Assembly (NCBI RefSeq): GCF_012912005.1
Contig: NZ_JABBEA010000008.1
Coordinates: 1 to 64,000 of the forward strand
Direction of reading: 5' to 3'
Length of the DNA stretch: 64,000 nt
From: Paenibacillus sp. SZ31
Lineage (GTDB): Bacteria > Bacillota > Bacilli > Paenibacillales > Paenibacillaceae
Made by a program: the position numbers and the translations under genes. Each line of letters begins with the position of its first letter. Position 1 is the stretch's first letter. The notes below the pieces were generated by a model. The model did not search any database. It worked only from the letters and a program-made list of their open reading frames with translations, and had not been told where the DNA came from. This document shows positions 43,392 to 53,555 of the stretch, piece by piece.

Positions 43392-46262
43392 TCACTCAAC
43401 TCCAACCAACTTGTACCGAATATCAATCTTTCCATCTTTCACTCTCATCTGAACCTCACCCATCTGATCCGTCCGATAGATCTCTGACCCGGTAGCTTCC
43501 AGACGTTCCATCACCCCCGGATTGGGATGCCCATATGTATTGTTAACACCGGCAGATATGACGGCGGTTTTGGCATTCCAGTATTCGAGCCAAGCTTCGG
43601 TCGACGACGTTTTACTACCATGATGAGCGACCTTTAACACGTCAATGGAGACAGATGCTGGTGGAGCATTATTTGAATCAACTTGCAACGGTCGTGTAAG
43701 TATCCTTTGTACAACTCCCTCTGTAACTCCAATATCTGCACCTTTCTGTTCAAACTGGGCAGCCAACGAGCCATCCTGAATCATATAGAGCAGGTCCTGC
43801 TCGGCTGCTGCATCCATATCGCCGGTGAACAACATAGAAGCCCCGGCCATTTCCAGCAAAAAGACAACGGAATCATGATTTTGGTGTTCAGATACAGGCA
43901 AATTGCCTGATTCATTTACATCCATATGTGCCAGATCTGGAGCTATAAAATGTAAACTCGTCTCCTTATCAGCCTTATAGGACATGCCCTGCTGAATGGC
44001 GTATAGAGGAATGTTCCGTTCCCTGGCTGTGTCCAGTAATTTATCAAATTTTTCTTTACCACTGGTTGTGCCATTAAACATGAAACGTTTAACCGGAATC
44101 TGTTCCAGTACAGCTTGTAGTCCTCCGGCATGATCCTGATCGGCATGCGTTACAATTACAGCGTCCAGTTGATGGATGCCTCTCTTTTTCAATAGAGGAA
44201 CCACGACCTTCGCTCCCACTTCATACGGATCACGCCTTGTTTTCCAGGATTGTTCGGTGTTTCCAAAGCTCACCGTGCCTCCTCCATCCACCAAAATGTG
44301 TTTGCCTTCCGGGGTTGTAATCAAAGTACTATCCCCTTGCCCGATATCCAAAAACTGCACGATGCCGGCGCCAACAGGTTGCGGAGTCTGATATGCCCAC
44401 CACAATCCAGCAAAAAAGCTGATTGCGAGCAAGCCGCACAACCATCGCTGAACTTTACTCATTCGTGCATGTGCATAATAACCTGCCCCTCGTGCGGTAA
44501 ATGCACTTGTGTACTCCGGCCAGGCAATACTGGCTCCTAATGTCGTCAATGAAGTTTCTTTTTCACCTACACGGTTCTTACCTTGATCCTGTGCCACGGT
44601 AGACATCGAAGAGCGAATGCCGACATTCCCCATTGAAACTGAAGGTTGTCGCCTCATAAGAGGAGCCGTATCCTCCTCAATAAACGTTATTTCTCGCTGC
44701 TCACCATTGCCACGATGCAACAGGTAAAGTAAGGCATACAGCACGGCATAATATGCGGAAATCCACAACAAGGAAGGTGTTGCCCAGATCAACACAAAAC
44801 CTGGCAGACTGTTCATCCACTCTACACTTACAAATGTCAGTTGATTCAGTTGCATCGCTATCCATGCCAGAGGTCTCGCCAAGGGAACCCATATGAATGA
44901 CAACAGCATGGCGACCGTCCCTAGAGGTAATACAATCGCACTGATCAAAGAAACCAGCAGAAAGTTAGCTACAAATGAGAGCAGTGAGAACTGGTTGAAG
45001 TACAGAATGGTTACTGGGAACGAAATCAGCTGAGCGGTCACCGTAACCGATGCTGTTGCGGCAAGAGATTTCGGCCAGCTTCTGAACAGCCGGTTAATCA
45101 ATGGCATATAAATCATCAAACCTGCGGTCACGAGAAAAGATAACTGGAAGCTGACACTTAGCAAAAAGTACGGGTCCCACCACATCATCAATAATGCTGC
45201 TGCACTGATCATCTGAAGGCCGTCTCTGGCGAGGCCACGACGTGCCATATACAACCCAATCATAGACATAATTCCTGCCCGAATCACTGAAGGTGAACCA
45301 CCGGATAACAGTACATAAGCTGGCACCAGGATCAGAACAATCGTGAGTGCCGTCTCTCTGGTAAGCCTTAGCCAAGATAGAATAAGAAGCAGCGAAGCAA
45401 CATATACAGCGACATGGGTTCCGGAGATTGCCAGAATATGCGTTAAACCTAGTTGTGAAAACTGACCATAGGTGCCTGGATCGATATCATTAGCCATCCC
45501 GATAATCAGACCCTTCATATATCCCGCATGAGGCTCAGGAAATAAATGCTCGACCGCCGAACCCAACGTATGCCTCGTCCAATCCGTCCATCGTAGTACG
45601 TTAAATTGTCCAAGCCCTTCGGGGGGAGCTGCTGTTACTGAACTGGCTCCCTTCACTTTGAACAACCAGTGGATATGTAGGGTTCGCAAATAACTGCGAT
45701 AATCAAACCCACCGAAGTTCCTGGCTTCCCCAGGAAAGCTAAAAGAACCATTAAGCGTGATGGAATCGCCCCTCTTCCAGTCCGCTGCTACCTGTTGTTC
45801 TTCTTCCTCCACCAGTCTGACTTGTACCATTAATTGTTCATCTATTTTGAATGCAGATGATGTTGCCAGATCTGTATCTGCTGATGAATCCGATATGGGC
45901 AATATTGTAGACATCTGTATCTTAAAGTCTGCCCGATCTCCATCAATACGTACATCTGACACAAGCTCACCCTGAATTTTGGCTGCCAAGCCGTCCAACT
46001 CTCTAGCAGAGATATGAGTAGTCTCGGACAGACTGCTATGATTGCGTGCATCATTCCATTCCCAATGTGCAGCACCTCCAATAAAGGCAGCGAGTAAAAA
46101 TAAAATAGACCACCCACGTACATCTATGAAACGAAGTAGAAGTGGCAGACATGCCAGCGCTCCAATCATTCCCCAGATTAACGTCCAGCCTGTTAACGCA
46201 CATGCTATCCCGCTCCCGCACAACCAACAAATCGTAAAACTTAGTAACGGTCTGCCTTTCAT
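43392..46262 (-). CDS. comEC: DNA uptake channel protein ComEC
   Basis: ComEC forms the inner-membrane channel through which one DNA strand enters the competent cell. The 956-residue protein has N-terminal membrane segments and an OB-like extracellular domain (about 55-230), and the polytopic Competence domain (GMANDIDPG, LAISGTHVAVY, SGGSPSVIRAG). A C-terminal metallo-beta-lactamase-like domain follows with LDIGQGDSTLI, HADQDHAGG, FTGDMD and KVAHHGS, likely the strand-degrading nuclease. A roughly 50-residue linker (EEDTAPLMRRQ onward) is not typical. GGAGGGG lies upstream of the ATG. Confidence 0.96.
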   Translation of the reverse strand: MKGRPLLSFTICWLCGSGIACALTGWTLIWGMIGALACLPLLLRFIDVRGWSILFLLAAFIGGAAHWEWNDARNHSSLSETTHISARELDGLAAKIQGELVSDVRIDGDRADFKIQMSTILPISDSSADTDLATSSAFKIDEQLMVQVRLVEEEEQQVAADWKRGDSITLNGSFSFPGEARNFGGFDYRSYLRTLHIHWLFKVKGASSVTAAPPEGLGQFNVLRWTDWTRHTLGSAVEHLFPEPHAGYMKGLIIGMANDIDPGTYGQFSQLGLTHILAISGTHVAVYVASLLLILSWLRLTRETALTIVLILVPAYVLLSGGSPSVIRAGIMSMIGLYMARRGLARDGLQMISAAALLMMWWDPYFLLSVSFQLSFLVTAGLMIYMPLINRLFRSWPKSLAATASVTVTAQLISFPVTILYFNQFSLLSFVANFLLVSLISAIVLPLGTVAMLLSFIWVPLARPLAWIAMQLNQLTFVSVEWMNSLPGFVLIWATPSLLWISAYYAVLYALLYLLHRGNGEQREITFIEEDTAPLMRRQPSVSMGNVGIRSSMSTVAQDQGKNRVGEKETSLTTLGASIAWPEYTSAFTARGAGYYAHARMSKVQRWLCGLLAISFFAGLWWAYQTPQPVGAGIVQFLDIGQGDSTLITTPEGKHILVDGGGTVSFGNTEQSWKTRRDPYEVGAKVVVPLLKKRGIHQLDAVIVTHADQDHAGGLQAVLEQIPVKRFMFNGTTSGKEKFDKLLDTARERNIPLYAIQQGMSYKADKETSLHFIAPDLAHMDVNESGNLPVSEHQNHDSVVFLLEMAGASMLFTGDMDAAAEQDLLYMIQDGSLAAQFEQKGADIGVTEGVVQRILTRPLQVDSNNAPPASVSIDVLKVAHHGSKTSSTEAWLEYWNAKTAVISAGVNNTYGHPNPGVMERLEATGSEIYRTDQMGEVQMRVKDGKIDIRYKLVGVE

Positions 46263-46296
46263 TTCTACCCCTCCTTCATTTCACCCGTTGAACGCA

Positions 46297-46336
46297 GAAA
46301 AACCCCCGGAAAGCCAATTCAGGCTTGCCGGAGGTT
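46297..46336 (-). terminator. Terminator between comEB and comEC
   Basis: ACCTCCGGCAAGCC pairs with GGCTTTCCGGGGGT around TGAATT, then TTTTTC on the minus strand. It would reduce read-through from comEB into comEC. Confidence 0.8.
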
Positions 46337-46364
46337 CTCCCTCGCGTATTCGACCATATTCATA

Positions 46365-46886
46365 TTAGTTGCTCACAGTCATCATTGTTTCCCGCGGCGG
46401 CTGATAATTCTCCAGTCTGCGGAACGTTATGCCCTTCTGTTGCATCATGTTAGTAACCTTACCGGTATCTTTAGGATAAGAGCGATGAAAGACGATTTCT
46501 GTAATCCCGCTATTAGCCAGCATATTGGCACATGTCCAGCAAGGTTCATCGGTCACATACACGGATGAGCCTTCCCGGTCAATTCGATCTGTGAATAAAA
46601 GTAAATTTTGCTCCGCATGGATTGTGCGAATACAGCGTTGCTTTTTGACCATTTCTTCCTGACCATCAGTCACGACCAACTCATATTCTTCCGATATCAT
46701 GCAACCTGCTTCAGAACAATCCGGGACGCCAGTGGGTGCACCATTATAGGCTGTTCCCAGCAGTTTCTTTCCCTGAACAAGAACGGAACCCACGTGACGA
46801 CGCGAACAGCGGGAACGGGTCGAGACCATATATGCGATGTCCATAAAATACGTGTCCCAGTCCTTGCGTACCTCTACTGTACTCAT
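46365..46886 (-). CDS. comEB: ComEB, dCMP deaminase family
   Basis: A zinc-dependent cytidine/deoxycytidylate deaminase of 173 residues. The zinc motif is HAEQN with PCWTCANML, and YNGAPTGVPDC and GSVLVQGKKLLG are typical of the dCMP deaminase branch. The comE operon carries this gene in Bacillus, though it is not needed for transformation there. The likely role is pyrimidine nucleotide salvage to dUMP. Confidence 0.95.
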   Translation of the reverse strand: MSTVEVRKDWDTYFMDIAYMVSTRSRCSRRHVGSVLVQGKKLLGTAYNGAPTGVPDCSEAGCMISEEYELVVTDGQEEMVKKQRCIRTIHAEQNLLLFTDRIDREGSSVYVTDEPCWTCANMLANSGITEIVFHRSYPKDTGKVTNMMQQKGITFRRLENYQPPRETMMTVSN

Positions 46887-46925
46887 GCTGCTTTCCTCCC
46901 GCTCAACACAATTTTTATTCTAATA

Positions 46926-47561
46926 TTACCGGATCTGCACATACGGTGCCATCTTCTCAAGCATCTTCATGCCGATTCCTTTGACCTTCGTCAGATCACT
47001 GACTTTTGCAAAAGGACCGTGTGCATTCCGATAGTCCAAAATAGCCTGAGCTTTCTTCTCTCCGATTCCGGGAAGCTCTGTAAGCTTGGAGACAGGCGCT
47101 GTATTCACATCAATTTTCCCACTGTCACCAGATTCCTCACGAACTACAGGTGCATTACTGTTCGAAGCCGTCTCGGAGGTAACCGAAGGATTCGAGTTCG
47201 TACTTTGCGCAACTGGTTCAATCGAATTTGAGGTGTCTGGTGGATTATCATTCGTCTGATTTGGAGCTTGAACTCCCGAAACACCTTCAACCCCAACGCT
47301 CGAAAGCTCTTTAGACTCTCCTGCCTTTGCCTCATTCCCAGTCTGCATTCCACTTGCATCCGATCCTGAAGATGCTCCTGTATTGCCCTGAACCGAATTA
47401 GCCGACAGTACAGCAGGGAGTTCCTGCTCTATCGTCGGCTTCTCGGTGCCGAGCTGCAAGGGTTCCCAGCCACTAGGTGGTTGTTCACTTTTGCCCGACC
47501 ATAATATAAGTATACTTCCAACCACCGCAGCAGCGATGGTCATTCCTTTATTCCATCTCAT
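46926..47561 (-). CDS. comEA: DNA receptor ComEA
   Basis: ComEA is the membrane-anchored DNA-binding protein of competence. The 211-residue protein (ATG after AGGTG) has one transmembrane helix (about 5-22), then a long disordered Ser/Asn/Thr/Glu-rich stretch (about 30-145) and a C-terminal helix-hairpin-helix pair: KIDVNTAPVSKLTELPGIG and VSDLTKVKGIGMKMLEKM. The SLBB-like oligomerisation domain of some homologues is not visible; the linker looks low-complexity instead. Confidence 0.94.
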   Translation of the reverse strand: MRWNKGMTIAAAVVGSILILWSGKSEQPPSGWEPLQLGTEKPTIEQELPAVLSANSVQGNTGASSGSDASGMQTGNEAKAGESKELSSVGVEGVSGVQAPNQTNDNPPDTSNSIEPVAQSTNSNPSVTSETASNSNAPVVREESGDSGKIDVNTAPVSKLTELPGIGEKKAQAILDYRNAHGPFAKVSDLTKVKGIGMKMLEKMAPYVQIR

Positions 47562-47746
47562 TCTTCCACACCTCTCCCTGAATTCAAAATCATTCATTTC
47601 GAACACGGGCGGTGCTTCCGAACCGTTGAATTTTCCTGATGAAACAAGTTATGCATTTTTCATGTCATGTGAAACAGGTCCTCACGCATAGAATAGAGGG
47701 AATGAACTGCGCCAGTACCGTAAAGCATGAAAGGAGGCCTGAAACA

Positions 47747-48592
47747 ATGAAGGTTGGATTTATCGGAACCGGCAGCATGGGCAGCCTGTTGATCTATGCC
47801 CTGATCCAATCGGGTGCACTCGAGCCCCGGCAGATCGCCGCCAGCAATCGAACCCCGTCCAAAGTACGTCAGTTATCCATCCGTTACCCCGGTCTGCATG
47901 AATCCCAGAGCAATCGGGAAACGGTGATCCGAAGCAATATCATCTTCCTGTGCGTGAAGCCGCTTGAATTCAAACATGTCATTGACGACATCCTGCCTGT
48001 CGTGAATCCCAATCATATAATTGTCTCGATCACCAGTCCCGTGCAGCTGCGACATCTGGAATCTTCACTTCCTTGCAAAGTCTCCAAGGTAATTCCCAGC
48101 GTCACACACCAAGTCGGCAGTGGAGCGTCCCTCTGCATACATGGCGAACGAATGACCAGTGAAGACCGCGCTGTGTTGGAAAGTCTGCTCAGTCACATAG
48201 GCAGGCCGTACCAGGTGGATGAAGCCTGTACAAGAATCACATCCGACTTCTCTAGCTGCGGACCTGCATTCATATCGTTCTTTTTGGAACAGTGGATCGA
48301 AAGCGCCGTGAAGCTGACAGGCATCAAACGGGCAGATGCCTGTGCTCTGGCAGGAGAAATGCTCCTGGGAACAGGCAAGCTGCTCACCGAAGGAGGATAC
48401 ACGCCGCAAGAGCTTCAGGCTCGTGTCGCTGTACCTGGTGGTATTACCGCTCAGGCACTTGCACTACTGAAGGTTAGTCTCGACGGCGTTTTCGACAGCC
48501 TGATCCACACGACACATGACAAATATGATGAAGATTTGTTAAAGCTGGATGAACTATTCCGAGCCGGTGAGATTAACCGGCAACAATATTAA
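47747..48592 (+). CDS. comER: ComER, pyrroline-5-carboxylate reductase family
   Basis: A 281-residue P5C reductase-like dehydrogenase, encoded opposite the comE genes as in Bacillus. It has an N-terminal Rossmann motif ([12 protein letters not shown]) and the family segments [31 protein letters not shown] and [19 protein letters not shown] at 47747 with AAGGAGG 9 nt upstream. The name is positional: its role in competence or proline synthesis is not established. Its last 20 bp overlap the end of leuS on the other strand. Confidence 0.92.
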   Translation: MKVGFIGTGSMGSLLIYALIQSGALEPRQIAASNRTPSKVRQLSIRYPGLHESQSNRETVIRSNIIFLCVKPLEFKHVIDDILPVVNPNHIIVSITSPVQLRHLESSLPCKVSKVIPSVTHQVGSGASLCIHGERMTSEDRAVLESLLSHIGRPYQVDEACTRITSDFSSCGPAFISFFLEQWIESAVKLTGIKRADACALAGEMLLGTGKLLTEGGYTPQELQARVAVPGGITAQALALLKVSLDGVFDSLIHTTHDKYDEDLLKLDELFRAGEINRQQY

Positions 48593-51017
48593 CGAGTTTG
48601 CCTGGAACGGCAATGACCTTGCGAATGGTCTTGCCTTCCAGCGCCTGCTTAACAGATGCCAACTCCATTGTAAAGTCCTGCATACCCTGTGCATCCAGAT
48701 CCTTCGCGATCGTAGCACGGGTTACAATTTTACCGTTTACTTGAACAACGATTTCTACTTCTGCATCCACTGTCATGGACTCATCATATTCAGGCCAAGC
48801 CACGTAAGAGATTCCGCCTTCATAACCCAGACGGCTCCACAGTTCCTCTGCCATATGTGGTGCCAGTGGTGACAACAGCTGTACAAAGTTCTCCATCGCT
48901 TCACGAGGCAGTGTATCGGCTTTGTATGCATCGTTGATGAAGATCATCAGCTGGCTGATGGATGTGTTGAAGCGCAGATGTTCCAGATCTTCCGTAACTT
49001 TTTTGATCGTTTTGTGAGCAGTCCGCTTGAACTCGTCAGTTCCACCATCCACCGTAATCTTGTCATTGATGGCTCCTGTATCTTCGTTAATAAAGAGACG
49101 CCATACACGTGACAGGAAGCGGTACATGCCTTCAACCCCGTTCGCATTCCACGGTTTTGTCGCTTCCAATGGTCCCATGAACATCTCGTACAGACGCAAT
49201 GTATCTGCACCGAATTCATTCACGATTTCATCCGGGTTAATGACATTACCACGGGATTTACTCATTTTCTCATTGTTCGTACCCAGGATCATACCTTGGT
49301 TAACGAGTTTATGGAAAGGCTCTTTGGTATCCACAACACCCAGATCATACAGCACTTTGTGCCAGAAACGAGCGTACAGCAAGTGAAGCACCGCGTGCTC
49401 TGCTCCGCCAATGTACAGATCAACTGGCAGCCACTGCTGCTGTTTCTCCTTGGAGATCAGTTCCTTGTCATTGTGCGGATCGATAAAGCGCAGGTAATAC
49501 CAGCAGCTACCCGCCCATTGTGGCATGGTGTTGGTCTCGCGACGTGCCTTCATTCCCGTTTCCGGATCTACCGTATTCACCCACTCCGTAACATTCGCCA
49601 GCGGTGATTCTCCAGTGCCCGAAGGTTTGATCTGATCGATATCAGGCAGCAGCAGTGGAAGTTGATCCTCAGGTACTGTCTTCATCGTTCCGTCTTCCAG
49701 ATGCAGAATCGGGATTGGCTCACCCCAGTAACGCTGACGGCTGAACAGCCAATCGCGCAGACGATAGGTTACTTTCCCTTGTCCTTTACCGTTCTCTTCC
49801 AACCAAGCAATCATTTTGGCAACCGCTTCTTCATTGTTCAGTCCATTCAGGAAATCGGAATTCACATGCGCGCCATCACCAGAATATGCCTCTTGTGTAA
49901 CGTCTCCACCTTGAATAACCTCGATGATATCCAGACCGAACTGCTTCGCAAATTCCCAGTCACGTGCATCATGACCTGGAACAGCCATAACCGCACCTGT
50001 ACCGTAACCAGCAAGAACATAATCGGCAATCCAGATTGGCAGTTTTGCACCATTAACGGGATTGATTGCATAAGCGCCAGTGAATACACCTGTTTTGTCT
50101 TTGGCCAAATCCGTACGTTCCAGATCACTCTTACGAGAAGCCTGCTCCTGATAAGCCTGAATAGCTTCACGTTGGTCATCAGTTGTAATTGCTTCTACCA
50201 ATTCATGTTCCGGAGCAAGTACTGCAAAGCTCGCACCGAACAATGTGTCCGCACGGGTAGTGAATACTTTAATGACTTCCTCGCGACCCTCAATGGCAAA
50301 TACAACTTCTGCACCTGTCGATTTACCGATCCAGTTACGTTGCATGTCCTTGATGCTTTCAGACCAATCCAGCTCTTCCAGGTCTTCCAACAGACGCTCT
50401 GCATACTCGGTAATTCTCAGGACCCACTGGCGCATCGGTTTGCGTACAACCGGATGTCCGCCACGTTCACTCTTGCCATCAATAACCTCTTCATTAGCCA
50501 GTACCGTTCCAAGTGCTTCGCACCAGTTAACTGCTACTTCATCAACATAAGCGAGGCCCTTATTGTACAGCTGGATAAAAATCCATTGTGTCCATTTATA
50601 ATATTCAGGGTCCGTTGTACTGATCTCACGATCCCAGTCATAGGAGAAACCGAGCGATTTGATCTGACGACGGAAATTATCAATATTGCGGAATGTAATA
50701 TGACGTGGATGTTCACCTGTATCCAGTGCATGCTGCTCAGCAGGCAAACCGAATGCGTCCCAACCCATTGGGTGCAATACATTGTAACCGCGCATACGTT
50801 TGTATCGGGAAACGATATCCGTTGCTGTATATCCTTCCGGGTGGCCTACATGCAGACCTGAACCGGATGGATAAGGGAACATATCCAGTGCATAAAATTT
50901 TGGTTTAACCGGGTCCTCACCCGTTTTAAATGTTTTATTTGCATCCCAGTATTGCTGCCAACTTTTTTCCATGACTTGTGGCTGATAGCCGTGTTTCGGC
51001 TGGTTATTCTCACTCAT
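48573..51017 (-). CDS. leuS: Leucyl-tRNA synthetase
   Basis: A class Ia aminoacyl-tRNA synthetase charging tRNA-Leu. The 814-residue protein has the HIGH-type motif ([16 protein letters not shown]), the editing CP1 domain, the KMSKS motif ([11 protein letters not shown]) and the anticodon-binding C-terminal domain. Start ATG at 51017 after AAGGAGG. It is preceded by a T-box leader with a Leu specifier. The stop overlaps the convergent comER gene. Confidence 0.98.
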   Translation of the reverse strand: MSENNQPKHGYQPQVMEKSWQQYWDANKTFKTGEDPVKPKFYALDMFPYPSGSGLHVGHPEGYTATDIVSRYKRMRGYNVLHPMGWDAFGLPAEQHALDTGEHPRHITFRNIDNFRRQIKSLGFSYDWDREISTTDPEYYKWTQWIFIQLYNKGLAYVDEVAVNWCEALGTVLANEEVIDGKSERGGHPVVRKPMRQWVLRITEYAERLLEDLEELDWSESIKDMQRNWIGKSTGAEVVFAIEGREEVIKVFTTRADTLFGASFAVLAPEHELVEAITTDDQREAIQAYQEQASRKSDLERTDLAKDKTGVFTGAYAINPVNGAKLPIWIADYVLAGYGTGAVMAVPGHDARDWEFAKQFGLDIIEVIQGGDVTQEAYSGDGAHVNSDFLNGLNNEEAVAKMIAWLEENGKGQGKVTYRLRDWLFSRQRYWGEPIPILHLEDGTMKTVPEDQLPLLLPDIDQIKPSGTGESPLANVTEWVNTVDPETGMKARRETNTMPQWAGSCWYYLRFIDPHNDKELISKEKQQQWLPVDLYIGGAEHAVLHLLYARFWHKVLYDLGVVDTKEPFHKLVNQGMILGTNNEKMSKSRGNVINPDEIVNEFGADTLRLYEMFMGPLEATKPWNANGVEGMYRFLSRVWRLFINEDTGAINDKITVDGGTDEFKRTAHKTIKKVTEDLEHLRFNTSISQLMIFINDAYKADTLPREAMENFVQLLSPLAPHMAEELWSRLGYEGGISYVAWPEYDESMTVDAEVEIVVQVNGKIVTRATIAKDLDAQGMQDFTMELASVKQALEGKTIRKVIAVPGKLVNIVAG

Positions 51018-51059
51018 CTATTGTTCCTCCTTCAGGTTATTCGCTTTAGCTTTAATTGC

Positions 51060-51345
51060 AACAAAAAAACCTCAGCATCCCGTAGCGTTTGCAGCGCTAG
51101 GGACGAGAGGTTGAATTCCCGTGGTACCACCCTAGTTAGCGGACGAACGTGCTTCGTCATCCACTCCCTTTGGACCTGTAACGGCGGTTAACCGATGCGG
51201 ATTTCCATTCCTGTACCCAAGCTTTAAACAAGCAGGTTAAACAGGATGGTGTAATCACCGCATTTCTCCAAGGCGAGTTCGTAAATCACTGTCAACCGGC
51301 TTGCACCAACCGCCGGCTCTCTGTTATGTACAGGAATTACTACTG
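51060..51345 (-). ncRNA. T-box riboswitch leader of leuS
   Basis: The minus-strand leader starts near 51345 with a Stem I (AGAGAGCCGG, then GGTTGG). The specifier codon CTC (51275-51277, within ACGAACTCGCC) specifies leucine. The conserved T-box AGGGTGGTACCACGGG lies at 51111-51133 and is followed by a terminator stem (51064-51110; CGTCCC and GGGACG-type pairs with an internal TAGCG/CGCTA) with a T-tail. Uncharged tRNA-Leu pairing would stabilise the antiterminator. The whole 460-bp gap 51018-51477 is otherwise empty. Confidence 0.96.
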
Positions 51346-51477
51346 ATCCTTATCATCGAAATATGTATACAATATCGGGACCATTATATAAAAAAGCAAG
51401 CCCAAAGTCAATATTACACGTGATAATCACCCTTTTAAGCCACACGGTTCGTACCGTTCATTAACACTCTTTGTTGT

Positions 51478-52434
51478 TCAGGATAAACGAAAACGCTTGA
51501 TGCCTTCCTCCAGATTATGAATGGTCCAATTCACATGTTCCTGATTATCATATTGGCGATAAGCGCACTCAATACGTAGCACCAGATCAAAGTACAAGTC
51601 ATATAGACTTCTTCTTCTCAGCTCACTTTCAGTCGTAATCGCATGCCCATACCCTTTCACAAAACCGGGAGTATAGTTAAAATGACTGAAATAATGCTCC
51701 ATCAGAGGGTCTGCCCACAGTGAACGTTCAAAATCAATAATCGCTGTGATGCGCCCCGCGTCCACTAGTACATTGCCATCCCACAGATCCCAACTGACAA
51801 GCACAGGTTCTTTTACATCGTCCAGCACATCCGATTTTTCTTCAATCAAGCATCTCAATTCAGGGTAATCGATCGAAAATGTAATCCCGGCTTCTTCCCC
51901 ATCGGTAAGAATGTCATCTATCAGATTCATAAATGCTTCTTTCCATGTGGAATAACGCTGTTTTTGCTCCGAGAAATATCCGAACTGCTCGCCCTTGATT
52001 TCATTAATTCGACGATTGTACCGACCCAGCTGGTGTTCAATGGCTTCCTGCTCTTTCGCAGAATACTGATCCTTGACCTGATTATAGGGTATTCCAGACA
52101 TGTACTCCATGATAAAATAACGCGCTGGAGCAATGGTTAATGAATCATCATAAGCCAGCACTTTAGGTACGGGAACATCCTGTAGTTCCGTAATGAGGCG
52201 TAGTGCCTCAACCTCGGCAATCATGAGATCCTGCTCACAGCGCATCAGATTTGTTGAAGCCGACGGAGCAATTTTGAGTACCACCCGCTGTGCGTCACTC
52301 AATGTAATGAGATATGCATGATTGGCCCAGCCATCCACCATCTCCTTGTAGTCCTGTATACTTGCAGAGAAATGCTGCTCTATTATGGCATTCAACTGTT
52401 CTGACGAGAGTCTTGTTTTATATGTACTTTCCAC
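51478..52434 (-). CDS. Phosphotransferase (aminoglycoside phosphotransferase-like)
   Basis: A 318-residue small-molecule kinase of the APH/choline-kinase fold. Visible are the N-terminal ATP-site segment (VVLKIAPSAS), FIMEYMSGIP in the hinge, the catalytic loop LVSWDLWDGNVLVD (Asp and Asn kept, HxD changed to SWD) and the metal motif AIIDFE. Family members phosphorylate antibiotics, sugars or amino alcohols; the substrate here is unknown and resistance should not be assumed. It lies alone between the leuS leader and yqeM. Confidence 0.87.
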   Translation of the reverse strand: MESTYKTRLSSEQLNAIIEQHFSASIQDYKEMVDGWANHAYLITLSDAQRVVLKIAPSASTNLMRCEQDLMIAEVEALRLITELQDVPVPKVLAYDDSLTIAPARYFIMEYMSGIPYNQVKDQYSAKEQEAIEHQLGRYNRRINEIKGEQFGYFSEQKQRYSTWKEAFMNLIDDILTDGEEAGITFSIDYPELRCLIEEKSDVLDDVKEPVLVSWDLWDGNVLVDAGRITAIIDFERSLWADPLMEHYFSHFNYTPGFVKGYGHAITTESELRRRSLYDLYFDLVLRIECAYRQYDNQEHVNWTIHNLEEGIKRFRLS

Positions 52435-52612
52435 GTCTACACCTCACCCTGACTATTGATTGATTCAATTAGAAAACGCTTTCTATCCGACTATTATGGC
52501 CTCCTTTACTATAACTGGCAATACTTTTGTCACGTCGTTATGTCTTTTCTTGCATTCCTTTACCCTATTTAAGAATATTGCTATTCATTCTCCATAAAAA
52601 ATCAAACAAAAA

Positions 52613-52641
52613 AACTGCCCTTATGCACCATAAGGACAGTT
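52613..52641 (-). terminator. Terminator of yqeM
   Basis: AACTG-CCTTATG pairs with CATAAGG-CAGTT, and the minus strand then has seven T residues. Confidence 0.85.
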
Positions 52642-52655
52642 CTCATTATTCACTC

Positions 52656-53426
52656 TTACTTCACAGCCACGTAGAACAAGCGCTGCGCGCTGTCTCCGGC
52701 CTCTTTCCATTCAAAATCCGCATATACCTTCACGTCTCTAAAGCCTGCCTTGGACAACTCCAGCTTCATCCAGTCCGGATCATACGCACGCTGGACATGA
52801 ACTTCTTCAAAGCGCTGGTACATATCCTTGCGACCATCATCCACACGCGAAAAGATACTGAGATGATGCTCAATCTCACAACGATCTTGATCCAATCCAC
52901 AAGTCCAAATATAAGATACGGAGCGTTCATCCAGTACGAAAGGCTGCTCCTCATCATAACGAATAAGGGTATTGGGATGATGCACATCAAACAGGAACGT
53001 TCCACCAGGCTTCAGCATCTCATATGTGCGCTGGAATGTACGAACGACATCTTCTTGTTCAAGCAGATAATTGACGCAATCACAGAATGATATCACCGAA
53101 TCCACCGGCTCCGGAACTCGCCAGTCCCGCATATCCTGCTGCACCCAACGTACACTACCTTCCCGATACAAACGATGACCCTGAGGCGTAGCCTCCATCT
53201 TGCTACGTGCAACCGACAGCATATCTGATGAGAGGTCAATGCCTGTAACTTCGAATCCGGAGTTCACGAGCGGTATCGTAATCGAGCCCGTTCCACAGCC
53301 AAGTTCAGCGACACTTTTGGGCATTCCATGCTGTTCCCATGCTGTTCTTGCAAACCTTATCCAGTCCGGATAAGGCATATCTTCCATTAATTCATCATAC
53401 ACATAGGCAAATTTCCGGTAAGACAT
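52656..53426 (-). CDS. yqeM: YqeM-type SAM-dependent methyltransferase
   Basis: A 256-residue class I methyltransferase starting MSYRKFAYVYDELMEDMPY, as in the YqeM family. The SAM motif is VAELGCGTGSITIPL, followed by GIDLSSDML and DVHHPNTL. The ATG at 53426 was chosen because the upstream part of the frame overlaps a terminator hairpin belonging to the preceding gene. The substrate is not known; the yqe cluster context suggests a tRNA or ribosome link, which is speculative. Confidence 0.88.
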   Translation of the reverse strand: MSYRKFAYVYDELMEDMPYPDWIRFARTAWEQHGMPKSVAELGCGTGSITIPLVNSGFEVTGIDLSSDMLSVARSKMEATPQGHRLYREGSVRWVQQDMRDWRVPEPVDSVISFCDCVNYLLEQEDVVRTFQRTYEMLKPGGTFLFDVHHPNTLIRYDEEQPFVLDERSVSYIWTCGLDQDRCEIEHHLSIFSRVDDGRKDMYQRFEEVHVQRAYDPDWMKLELSKAGFRDVKVYADFEWKEAGDSAQRLFYVAVK

Positions 53427-53477
53427 GTCAGGCACCGCACTTTCAATTTCATTTTCCAATCCTGTTAACAAAAGAAA

Positions 53478-53518
53478 AAGCAGGGGCATCCGGTGTTTAC
53501 CCAGCCTATCCCTGCCTT
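53478..53518 (-). terminator. Terminator of cvfB
   Basis: AAGGCAGGG pairs with CCCTGCTTT around an inner stem, followed by TTTTTC on the minus strand. Confidence 0.7.
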
Positions 53519-53555
53519 ATCCGAGTTCCATATTACAACTATTTAATCAGGAAGA

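Noticed and set aside
43234..43452. 72-codon plus-strand frame beside comEC
   Set aside because: No ribosome site and it overlaps the 3' end of comEC; composition is not coding-like.
49662..50861. 399-codon plus-strand open frame over leuS
   Set aside because: Shadow of leuS codon usage; residue content is Cys/Phe/Ile-rich and not protein-like.
51478..52434. Calling the phosphotransferase an antibiotic resistance gene
   Set aside because: The fold is shared by many metabolic kinases, the catalytic loop is divergent and nothing in the context indicates resistance.
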